From Streptomyces capillispiralis (GTDB lineage: Bacteria; Actinomycetota; Actinomycetes; Streptomycetales; Streptomycetaceae), in the NCBI RefSeq assembly GCF_007829875.1, contig NZ_VIWV01000001.1, positions 4,930,501 to 4,994,500 of the forward strand: a stretch of DNA of 64,000 bases. The letters are read 5' to 3'. The notes under the pieces were generated by a model. That model worked only from the letters and a program-made list of their open reading frames with translations. It made no database searches and had not been told where the DNA came from. The position numbers and the translations under genes are program-made. Of this stretch, positions 34,478 through 42,750 are shown one piece after another; within the stretch, counting starts at the first letter, position 1, and each line of letters begins with the position of its first letter.

Positions 34478-34639
34478 GGGCCGCCGTTCCTCCGGCCGGG
34501 GCCGGATCCGGGAGGGGAAGAAGTACGGGAGTCCGAGATGTGCGGATTGACCACGCTCGCACCCGAACCTACCGTCGTCAACACGGGCGTTCCCGCGATC
34601 CGTTGTGTGCTCGTCTCCCAGCGTGAGGCCGGTGCTGCC

Positions 34640-35377
34640 ATGGACGTCTCCTTCCTCGGCGGTCCGGGCCCGCAGCGCGGTGTCGGTGTCGTCAGCGAGC
34701 ACGAGACCCTCGGCGACGCGGTGCGCACCCTCACCGCGGTCGCCCCCGAGGTCGTCGCCTACGCCTGCGCGTCGGGCAGCTTCGTCGGCGGGACCGTCGG
34801 CGAGCGGGCGATGTGCGAGGCGATGAGCCGGGCCGGTGCGGTCCCGGCCGTCACCACGTCGGGCGCGCTGCTGGAGGCGCTGGTGGAGCTCGACGGGCGC
34901 CGGGTGGCGCTGGTGACGCCGTACACCGTGCCGGTGACGCGGGTGTTGGAGAGCTGTGTCGCGTCGGCCGGGGTCACGGTCACCGGGTGCGCGTACATGA
35001 ACCTGACCCGGCACATCTGGAAGGTCACCTACCGCGAGGTGGTGGACATGGCCAGGCGGGCGGCGGTGCGCGGCCGGCTCGGCGCGGCGGACGCGCTGTT
35101 CCTCTCCCGCACCGACCTGCCGACGTACGACGTGATCCCCCAGCTGGAGGCAGAACTGCGCATACCGGTCATCTCGGCCAACCAGGTGACCATGTGGGCG
35201 GCGCTGCGCCGATTGGGTACCCGGGCGGTGGGACCGTATCAGGCGCTGATCGACGCGTCGGCGCGCTCCGGGACCGTACTGCCGGGCCAGACGTCCGGGG
35301 CCGTACTGCCGGGCCACGCGTCCGGCGCCGTACTGCCGGAAGTGCCGGAAGAGAAGCAGCAGGAAGGCTGGACATGA
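34640..35377 (+). CDS. Asp/Glu racemase-fold protein (maleate isomerase/EutA-like), altered
   Basis: A 245-residue protein of the Asp/Glu racemase superfamily. The first active-site Cys is in VVAYACASGSF; the second block reads LFLSRTDLPTYDVIPQLE, where relatives carry Cys (SCTNLPTYD), so the second catalytic Cys is an Arg here. The N-terminus goes from GPQRGVGVV directly to SEHETLGDAV; relatives I recall have about 45 more residues there. The C-terminus is a threefold LPG repeat. An in-frame ATG at 34539 exists. ATGA overlap with the next gene. May be degraded or divergent in function. Confidence 0.75.
   Translation: MDVSFLGGPGPQRGVGVVSEHETLGDAVRTLTAVAPEVVAYACASGSFVGGTVGERAMCEAMSRAGAVPAVTTSGALLEALVELDGRRVALVTPYTVPVTRVLESCVASAGVTVTGCAYMNLTRHIWKVTYREVVDMARRAAVRGRLGAADALFLSRTDLPTYDVIPQLEAELRIPVISANQVTMWAALRRLGTRAVGPYQALIDASARSGTVLPGQTSGAVLPGHASGAVLPEVPEEKQQEGWT
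35267..35347 (+). repeat. 27-bp in-frame tandem repeat, three copies
   Basis: Units begin at 35267, 35294 and 35321 and encode SGTVLPGQT, SGAVLPGHA and SGAVLPEVP at the end of the first racemase-fold protein. Confidence 0.85.
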
Positions 35378-36105
35378 CCGCACTGGGATTCCTCTACCCG
35401 GGCCACTCCGCCGAGGACGACTATCCGCGCATCGAGCAGTTGCTGGGCAGCGACATCCGGGTGGACCTGGTGCACACCGACATCGGTGAGGACGCGCACC
35501 GGGTGGACGCGCTGCGGGAGATGGGCTCGCCCGAGCGGCTGGCGGCCGGCCTCCAGCAGCTGCGCCTCTCGGGCGCCGAGGCGGTGGTGTGGGCCTGCAC
35601 CAGCGGCAGCTTCGTGCACGGCTGGGACGGCGCGCACGAGCAGGTGCGCGACCTGGCGCGGGCGGCGGGCATGCCCGCGTCGTCCACCTCCTTCGCCTTC
35701 GTGCACGCGCTGCGCGAGATCGAGGCGCGGCGGGTCGCCGTCGGCGCGACCTATCCGGACGACGTGGCCGCGCTCTTCGCCGGGTTCCTGCGGGCCGGCG
35801 GGGTGGAGGTGGCCGGGGTGCGCGGCTCCGGGAGCGTCACGGCGGCGGAGGTCGGCCGCTGGCGCGAGGACGAGCTGTTCGCGCTGGCCCGCGCGGCCGA
35901 CACCCCCGACGCCGACGCCCTGCTGCTGCCGAACACGGCGCTGCACACGGTCGCCCACATCCCCGCCCTGGAGAAGGAGCTGGGCAAGCCGGTGCTCACC
36001 GCCAACCAGGTCACGGCCTGGGAGTGCCTGCGCCTGACCGACCGGCGGGTGAACGCCCCGGAGCTGGGCGCCCTGTTCACCCGGGAGCCGATCGTCCAGG
36101 TCTGA
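35374..36105 (+). CDS. Asp/Glu racemase-fold protein (maleate isomerase/EutA-like)
   Basis: A 243-residue paralogue of the preceding gene, translationally coupled to it. Starts TALGFLYPGHSAEDDYPRIE, with the first Cys in VVWACTSGSF and the second block LLLPNTALHTVAHIPALEKELGKPVLTANQVT, where Asn takes the place of the second Cys. Such one-Cys members are closer to arylmalonate decarboxylase-type chemistry than to racemases. EutA, annotated in ectoine catabolism, is a member of this group, which matches the ectoine-type transporter nearby. Confidence 0.8.
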   Translation: MTALGFLYPGHSAEDDYPRIEQLLGSDIRVDLVHTDIGEDAHRVDALREMGSPERLAAGLQQLRLSGAEAVVWACTSGSFVHGWDGAHEQVRDLARAAGMPASSTSFAFVHALREIEARRVAVGATYPDDVAALFAGFLRAGGVEVAGVRGSGSVTAAEVGRWREDELFALARAADTPDADALLLPNTALHTVAHIPALEKELGKPVLTANQVTAWECLRLTDRRVNAPELGALFTREPIVQV

Positions 36106-36120
36106 GGCCGACAACGGGAG

Positions 36121-36152
36121 AACCCCGGTCCCGCTACGAGCGGGCCGGGGTT
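36121..36152. terminator. Hairpin after the racemase-fold pair
   Basis: AACCCCGG-T-CCCGCT pairs with AGCGGGCCGGGGTT with one bulged T and an ACG loop. No U-tract, but a strong stem. Confidence 0.65.
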
Positions 36153-36159
36153 CTGATCG

Positions 36160-36238
36160 AGCGCCGGGCAGGCCTTGCACCTGCATTTCCCCGCAGGAAG
36201 CGGGGCGTCTTTCCTTGGACCACCAACGCGTGGACGCT
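36160..36238 (-). other. tRNA-like structured element
   Basis: Read on the minus strand, 79 nt fold into arms resembling a tRNA: acceptor-like AGCGTC/GGCGCT at the ends; a D-arm-like GCGT/ACGC; a 5-bp stem CCCCG/CGGGG with the 7-nt loop CTTCCTG in the anticodon position (would read TCC); a T-arm-like GCAGG-TGCAAGG-CCTGC. It deviates from a working tRNA: the D-loop is long, residue 37 is T, the T-loop reads TGCAAGG and the acceptor has a G-U pair. Unexplained; a tRNA relic or a separate structured RNA. Confidence 0.45.
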
Positions 36239-36396
36239 GTCGGGGGTGCGCCCCGAAGCGTGCAGGATGATCATACCGCAGATTCTCCGTGCCTCCCGCC
36301 GCCTCGGGCCGGAGGCCCTCTTGCGGGGGCGCGGGACAATGGACGGTGGCCCACCCCCCTGGGGGGCCGACCGCGACGTACGCGAAGGAGACGCAC

Positions 36397-36762
36397 ATGG
36401 CGGAGCACACGCCGCGCCAGGAGCAGCCGCGGCTACGCCCCGCGCCCCTGCTGTTCGAGCCCGCGGAGGCGGCCTCGGATCCCGAGCACTTCTTCGACCT
36501 GGAGTCGATCGAGGATCCCCGTGCGCTGCTGGAGCGGGCGACCGAGCTGACGCTCGCGTTCCGTGCCGCGGCGGACCGGGCGACGGAGTTCCAGGCGCTG
36601 GCGGCGGCCCAGCTGGCCGACCCCCGGCGCTTCGACCGGCTGACGCCGGCGGACATCGCCGAGCGCGCCGAATGGACCGAGGACTACGCGAAGAAGATGG
36701 TCGAGTTCGGGCGGGACCTGATGCGCGGAGGCGAGGGCCGCGACCACGCCGACCCGGGGTGA
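36397..36762 (+). CDS. Hypothetical protein, 121 residues
   Basis: A small acidic, Ala-rich helical protein without signal peptide or membrane segment. The middle part (ALLERATELTLAFRAAADRATEFQALAAAQLADP) and the C-terminal helices (LTPADIAERAEWTEDYAKKMVEFGRDL) suggest a compact all-alpha fold, perhaps protein binding. The ATG follows GAAGGAG at good spacing. Unknown function. Confidence 0.7.
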   Translation: MAEHTPRQEQPRLRPAPLLFEPAEAASDPEHFFDLESIEDPRALLERATELTLAFRAAADRATEFQALAAAQLADPRRFDRLTPADIAERAEWTEDYAKKMVEFGRDLMRGGEGRDHADPG

Positions 36763-36929
36763 GCCGGGCGCCCGCCGGGGGAGAAACACGGACGTGAGCC
36801 GGGCGCCCACCCGGGCCGAACAGGTGTGGCATATGCCGGGTGGGCAAGATACCTCCCTCGCCGCCCCCGTGTCCCCGGTTCGCGCAACTCTGCGGAATCG
36901 TTCCCTCACGGCGGGTAGACCTGTCCGTC

Positions 36930-37544
36930 ATGAGCAGCACACGGAATGCCTCCGACGTCGGTGACGTCACCCCGGACGGCGCCGCCTGGCTCGCCTCGGC
37001 CGGAACCTGTCCGCGTGGCACGCTCGCGCACGGGGAGGAGCGCCCGCACGCCCCGGTCGTCCTGCCCTGCGGCACGGTCTTCGACGTGGTGAGCGTGCCC
37101 GCGATCTTCGGGCGCCGGATGCTGGACCGGATGTGGGAGGAGGGGCCGGGCTCCGGGCCGGTGGCGGAGTTCCGCGGCCGCATGCTGCTCTTCGCCGCTC
37201 CGGGCACCGCGCAGCGGCTCCCGGTGCTGATGGAGTGGGAGGAGTGGTCGGCGCACGGCCAGGACCCCGGGCGGACCGGCCGCACCGGCGCGGTCCCGCC
37301 GCTGCTGTGCCACGGCACCGGCGACGCGGTCACGGTCCCCGCCCCCGTCGCCCGGGCGCGCGCCGGCGAGGCCGCCCCCGCCGCCCGCTGGCTCGTCGCC
37401 CCCGACACCCGTCACCCCTGGCTGCCGGGCCCCGAGGTACTGCTCTGGGCGGCGGTGCGGGCGGCCCGCGAGGCCGTGCGGATATCGATTTTTCCTCCCG
37501 CCGATCGTGGTGCTAATGTCTACGACGTCAGCAGGCGCCGCTAG
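36930..37544 (+). CDS. Prim-Pol-like domain protein (shortened)
   Basis: A 204-residue protein. Residues 14-75 (PDGAAWLASAGTCPRGTL, VVLPCGTVFDVVSVPAIFGRRML) and the block FRGRMLLFAAPGTAQRLP resemble the N-terminal part of proteins annotated bifunctional DNA primase/polymerase in Streptomyces. I see no metal-binding triad that would prove polymerase activity. The C-terminus VYDVSRRR extends ten bases into the tRNA-Lys gene, and the tRNA promoter lies inside this coding region. Confidence 0.65.
   Translation: MSSTRNASDVGDVTPDGAAWLASAGTCPRGTLAHGEERPHAPVVLPCGTVFDVVSVPAIFGRRMLDRMWEEGPGSGPVAEFRGRMLLFAAPGTAQRLPVLMEWEEWSAHGQDPGRTGRTGAVPPLLCHGTGDAVTVPAPVARARAGEAAPAARWLVAPDTRHPWLPGPEVLLWAAVRAAREAVRISIFPPADRGANVYDVSRRR
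37491..37519 (+). promoter_or_regulatory. Candidate promoter of tRNA-Lys copy 3
   Basis: TTTCCT and TAATGT are spaced by 17 bases, ending 15 bases before the mature tRNA 5' end, inside the preceding coding sequence. Confidence 0.4.
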
Positions 37545-37608
37545 CTCAGTTGGTTAGAGCAGCTGACTCTTAATCAGCGGGTCCGGGGTTCGAGTCCCTG
37601 GCGGCGCA
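37535..37608 (+). tRNA. tRNA-Lys (CTT), copy 3
   Basis: 74 nt, identical to the copies at 23662 and 27510 but on the plus strand. Anticodon CTT, discriminator A, CCA not encoded. Its first ten bases overlap the 3' end of the Prim-Pol-like gene. Confidence 0.97.
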
Positions 37609-37616
37609 CGACACGC

Positions 37617-37648
37617 AGAAGGCCCCTCGCGCGAGCGGGGGGCCTTCT
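37617..37648 (+). terminator. Terminator of tRNA-Lys copy 3
   Basis: AGAAGGCCCC and GGGGCCTTCT arms form a long GC-rich hairpin nine bases after the tRNA. It also lies just downstream of the convergent protease gene. Confidence 0.75.
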
Positions 37649-37671
37649 CCGCGTCCGCCCCGTCCGCCCGC

Positions 37672-38988
37672 CTACCCCGTGCTGATCTTCACCGTCCAGG
37701 CCCCCGACGCCGTGCGTCCCTCCACCTCCACCCGTACGGACTCCCCCGGCACGGTGAAGCTCTCGCCCAGGGCGACCGGCGCGTCGGCGAGCGGCGGGTA
37801 GACCGAGTCCTCCCAGCAGGCCGCGGAGCGCGGATGGGCGTCGACGACCTCGACGGGGCCGCGCCCGGACCGGGTGCCGCTGCTCACCCGGTAGACCAGC
37901 ACCCCCTGCCGGCAGGCCGCCGCGTCGACGCCGACCTGGCCGCGCGCCTCGAAGGCGAGCACGCTGTCCGGGCCGGTGCGCACGACCGCCAGCTTGGTTC
38001 CGCGCCCCAGCCCGAAGGACGGCGCCCCGGCCGCACCCGTCACCGGGGTCCCCGGCCCCGCCCCCAGCGGCTCCAGGGTCAGCCGCGCCGGCCCCGCGTC
38101 CTGCACGCACCGCACCTGCCGCGGTTCCAGCCAGCCCAGCTTCCACTTGTGCCAGCCGAACAGGTCGGGGGCGAGCGCGAACTGGCTGCCCATCAGGTCC
38201 CAGTCCCCGACATGGGTGTCCCAGTCCCCCTTGCCGTCCACGGGCCGGTGGTAGAGGTCGGGCAGGTCGAAGACGTGGCCGGTCTCGTGGGCGAGGACCA
38301 GCCGGTCCGGGGGGTGGTTCTCGAACACGGTGACGACCCGGCGGATGTCCGTGCCGTCGGCGCGCAGCGGACGGTCCAGGTTGACGACCTTCGTGGCGTC
38401 GGAGTCCACGCCCGGCGCGTCCGGGTCGGCGACGAAGTAGACGACGTCGTGGCGCGAGAAGTCCACGTGCGGGTCGGCCGCGGCGAGCGCGTCGCGCAGA
38501 TAGGCCGCGCGGTGGGCGACGGTCCAGTCGCGCTGTATGGCGTACGCGGTGGAGGGGCGCGGCATGCGGATCCACTGCCGCAGGGCGTGCGGGCGCAGGG
38601 TGAACCGGCCGTAGGAGGCCCGCTGGAAGAAGCGGCTGGTGGCCGGGAAGTGGTCGGCGACGAGTTCGCCGGGCGTGGTCAGGGGGTGCGAGTCGGGGAA
38701 GGACAGGAACACCATCACCGCGTCGAGCCGGCCGGCCGGGCGGGGGTAGGCGGCGTTCCAGGTGTCCAGGCCCTCGGAGTGGTGGGCGTCGGTGCGGGTG
38801 AGGGCGCAGGGCGCGGCGGAGAAGGGCTCGGCGACGGAGGGGACGCTCACCAGCGAGGTCGCCGCGAGCGCCGACATGGTGGTGCACATCGCCGCCGTAC
38901 TGCGCAGCCGGGGCCGTACACCCGATCGGCCCAGCCGTCCGCGCGGAGTCTCACGGCCGAGTCGTCCCGGGGTGAGCTGACGCGGCAC
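37672..38988 (-). CDS. Secreted M6-like zinc metalloprotease
   Basis: A 438-residue protein. The N-terminus is basic with a hydrophobic stretch at about residues 30-55 (signal). The zinc motif is LAHETGHVFDLPDLY (HExxH near residue 233), followed by GDWDLMGSQF, the met-turn-like region of immune-inhibitor-A type M6 peptidases. A beta-rich C-terminal domain with paired cysteines follows. The GTG at 38988 follows CGGAGG. Substrate unknown, acts outside the cell. Confidence 0.85.
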   Translation of the reverse strand: MPRQLTPGRLGRETPRGRLGRSGVRPRLRSTAAMCTTMSALAATSLVSVPSVAEPFSAAPCALTRTDAHHSEGLDTWNAAYPRPAGRLDAVMVFLSFPDSHPLTTPGELVADHFPATSRFFQRASYGRFTLRPHALRQWIRMPRPSTAYAIQRDWTVAHRAAYLRDALAAADPHVDFSRHDVVYFVADPDAPGVDSDATKVVNLDRPLRADGTDIRRVVTVFENHPPDRLVLAHETGHVFDLPDLYHRPVDGKGDWDTHVGDWDLMGSQFALAPDLFGWHKWKLGWLEPRQVRCVQDAGPARLTLEPLGAGPGTPVTGAAGAPSFGLGRGTKLAVVRTGPDSVLAFEARGQVGVDAAACRQGVLVYRVSSGTRSGRGPVEVVDAHPRSAACWEDSVYPPLADAPVALGESFTVPGESVRVEVEGRTASGAWTVKISTG

Positions 38989-39310
38989 GGGGACCTCCGG
39001 GAGACGGTTCACGGGACACCGCACCCAGATTGTGATGACTTGTCGTACTACGCCCTGTTCGGTTGCGTCGGACGAGTGAGAAGAGCGGACATTCGAGCGG
39101 GGCCGACACCCCGTTCACTCACGGAACGTCACAACCGGTCGTGGGGCTGAAGAAGCCGTCCACCCTTGAGCAGAAACGATCTGGCGGGGATGCGGGCCGG
39201 TCCTGGACACTGGACAGTGGCTGGAAGGCCCGGACACGGGCCTCTATGATCGGCACACTTTCCTGAGACTTCCCTGCACGAACAGATCGAGGGCACTGCG
39301 GGAGCGAGCG
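38989..39310. other. Divergent promoter region, protease/cdgA
   Basis: 322 bases without a gene. The cdgA side has a good promoter (separate entry). Near 39083 and 39115 the sequences GAGTGAG and TTCACTCAC form separated half-sites. Confidence 0.5.
39222..39250 (+). promoter_or_regulatory. Candidate cdgA promoter
   Basis: TGGAAG and TATGAT with a 17-base spacer; transcription would start near 39257, about 54 bases before the GTG start. Confidence 0.45.
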
Positions 39311-41148
39311 GTGAGCGGAACGTCCGAAGGGCCGGCGCCCGCAACGGAACTCGACCGGTCGGTCGTCACAGAGAGTGAGATCATCACGTCTCCCGGTACC
39401 GAACCACCGCCCCCCGAGCCCCCCGAGTCCGCCGCGCCCCCGCCGTACCGCTCGGTCTTCACGGCCGCGCCGCACGCCATGGCCGTGGTCGACCGCGAGG
39501 GCATGGTGACCGGCGCCAACGCCGCCCTCGCCACCCTGCTGGGCCGCGACCCGGACACCCTCACCGGTGCCGTCGCCGCCGACCTGGTGGACCTCTCCAG
39601 CGACGCCCGCACCTGGCACGCCTACCGGGAACTGCTGCGCGGACAGCGGGCCAGACTGCGCTGCACCCGCCGGCTGAAGCACCCCGAGGGACACGCCCTG
39701 TGGGTGCGGGTGACCGTCACCCCGCTGCCCGACCGCGACGGGGGCGTGCTGCTGTCGGTCGCCGACATCGGCGACCACCGCGAACTCCAGGCCCAGCTGC
39801 GCCACCTGCGGATGCACGACCCGGTCACCCGGCTGCCCAACCGCACCCTGTTCTTCGAACGGCTGACGGCGGCGCTGGAGGCGGAGTCGTACGAGGAGAG
39901 CGGCACCGGCCGGATCGGGCTGTGCTACCTCGACCTGGACGGCTTCAAGGCCGTCAACGACACCCTCGGCCACCGCGTCGGCGACCGGCTGCTGGCCGCC
40001 GTCGCCGACCGGCTCACCCGCTGCGCCCAGGAGGCGGGCCGGACCAGGGCGGGCACCCCGCTGGTCGCCCGGCTCGGCGGGGACGAGTTCGCGCTGCTGG
40101 TCGAGGACTCCACCGGCACCGAACAGCTCGCCGACCTCGCCGAGTCGCTGCTCGAGGCGATCCAGGCCCCCTTCGACCTCTCCGGCCGGCGGCTGTCCGT
40201 CTCCGCGTCGATCGGGGTGGTCGAGCGGCACGCCGCCGGGACCACGCCGACCGCGCTGATGCAGGCCGCCGACACCACGCTGTACTGGGCGAAGGCCGAC
40301 GGCAAGGCCCGCTGGACCCTGTTCGACCCCGAGCGCAACGCCCACCGGGTGACCCGCCAGGCCCTCGCCTCCACGCTCCGCCCCGCCATCGACCGGGGCG
40401 AGTTCGCGCTGGAGTACCAGCCGCTGGTGGGCATGGAGGACGACCGGGTGCACGGCGTGGAGGCCCTGATCCGCTGGCACCACCCGAAATTCGGCACGTT
40501 GACGCCGAATCGGTTCATCTCACTGGCCGAGGAGGACGGCTCGATCGTGCCGCTCGGCCGCTGGGTGCTGCGCACCGCCTGCCGGCAGGCCCGCGACTGG
40601 CAGACGGAGCACCCCGACGAGCCGCCGATCTTCGTCAGCGTCAACGTGGCGGTCCGTCAGGTGTGGGACTCCGACCTGGTGGCGGACGTCGCCGAGACCC
40701 TCGCGGAGACCGGCCTGCCGCCCCACCTGCTCCAGCTGGAGCTGACCGAGTCGGCGGTGATGGGCTCCTCCGGGCGGCCGATCGAGACCCTGAAGGCGCT
40801 CAGCGACATGGGCGTGCGCATCGCCATCGACGACTTCGGCACCGGCTACTCCAACCTGGCCTACCTCAGCCGGCTGCCCGTGTCGGTGCTGAAGCTCGAC
40901 GGCTCCTTCGTGCGCGGCTTCCAGATCGAGGACCGCGCCGCCCGGCCGAGCCCGGCCGACGAGGTCATCGTCGAGGCGATGGTGCAGCTCGCCCACCGGC
41001 TCGGCCTCACGGTCACCGCGGAGTGCGTGGAGACCTCGGCGCAGGCCACCCGGCTGCGCCGGATCGGGTGCGACACCGGTCAGGGCTGGCTGTACTCCCG
41101 CCCGGTGTCGCCGGACCGCATCTCCGAACTGCTGGGCACCCCCGGCCT

Positions 41149-41173
<25 letters not shown>
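39311..41173 (+). CDS. cdgA: CdgA-type PAS-GGDEF-EAL cyclic-di-GMP enzyme
   Basis: A 620-residue protein. After a 45-residue Pro/Glu-rich start come a PAS domain (residues 46-160), a GGDEF domain with intact RLGGDEFAL near 255 and no clear RxxD inhibitory site, and an EAL domain with VEALIRWHHP near 383, LELTESAVM and DDFGTGYSNLAYL near 506. It can in principle make and break cyclic di-GMP, the signal that holds BldD on DNA and delays sporulation. Architecture and position match CdgA (SCO2817). The GTG follows GGGAGCGAG. Overlaps the next gene tail by 25 bases. Confidence 0.93.
39365..39379. promoter_or_regulatory. BldD-like box inside the cdgA 5' coding region
   Basis: GTCACAGAGAGTGAG fits the BldD consensus nTnACnC(A/T)GnGTnAn at eight of nine fixed positions, and AGTGA-N5-TCAC overlaps it. 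It starts 54 bases into the coding sequence. cdgA is a known BldD target in S. coelicolor. Confidence 0.55.
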
Positions 41174-42240
<1,067 letters not shown>

Positions 42241-42375
42241 GGTGGGGTGCCTCCTGTAAGTGCGTGACGGGTGCGGTCCCTCTTAACAGGAGGCAGTCCC
42301 CGTTTATTCCGGCAGGGACGCGCGCGGGGGGCCGACGGGCGGCGGACGCGGAGGAGCGGCCCGCACGCGGCGGGC

Positions 42376-42705
42376 TCAGACCGTGCCCGCCTCGATGGCC
42401 CGCTCCAGGTCGACGTCGACGCAGAACAACCGGACGGCGGCCTCCGGCGCCACCTCCCGCACGGCCACCTCCAGCCCCCGCTCGAACGCCGGCTCCCAGT
42501 GCCGGACACCCGAGACGACGACCGGGTAGTGACCCGTACGCCCCAGCACCATGTGCTCCCCGTCGCGCTCCAGCAGCGACAGGGTCACCTCGTCGTCGAT
42601 GCGCTCGTCACGGATCACCCCGTGGACCGCTCGCCGCACCTCCTCGGCCTGCTCACGGGAGACGAGTCCCCGGACGTCCAGCTCGATGCGAAGGTTCACG
42701 GACAT
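42376..42705 (-). CDS. Hypothetical protein, 109 residues
   Basis: A small protein of alternating strands and helices: NLRIELDVRGLVSREQAEEVRRAVHGVI at the start, EVTLSLLERDGEHMVLGRTG, and a C-terminal AAVRLFCVDVDLE. No known motif. It lies 45 bases downstream of the helicase operon on the same strand. The ATG follows AGGGTG. Confidence 0.7.
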   Translation of the reverse strand: MSVNLRIELDVRGLVSREQAEEVRRAVHGVIRDERIDDEVTLSLLERDGEHMVLGRTGHYPVVVSGVRHWEPAFERGLEVAVREVAPEAAVRLFCVDVDLERAIEAGTV

Positions 42706-42750
42706 GGCGGGCACCCTACTGGCGTCGCCGGCCGGCAGCCGCACGGGGTG

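Noticed and set aside
36160..36238. Calling the tRNA-like element a functional tRNA-Gly(TCC).
   Set aside because: The D-loop is too long, T37 and the T-loop TGCAAGG are atypical, and the acceptor is only six pairs. Reported as an unexplained element instead.
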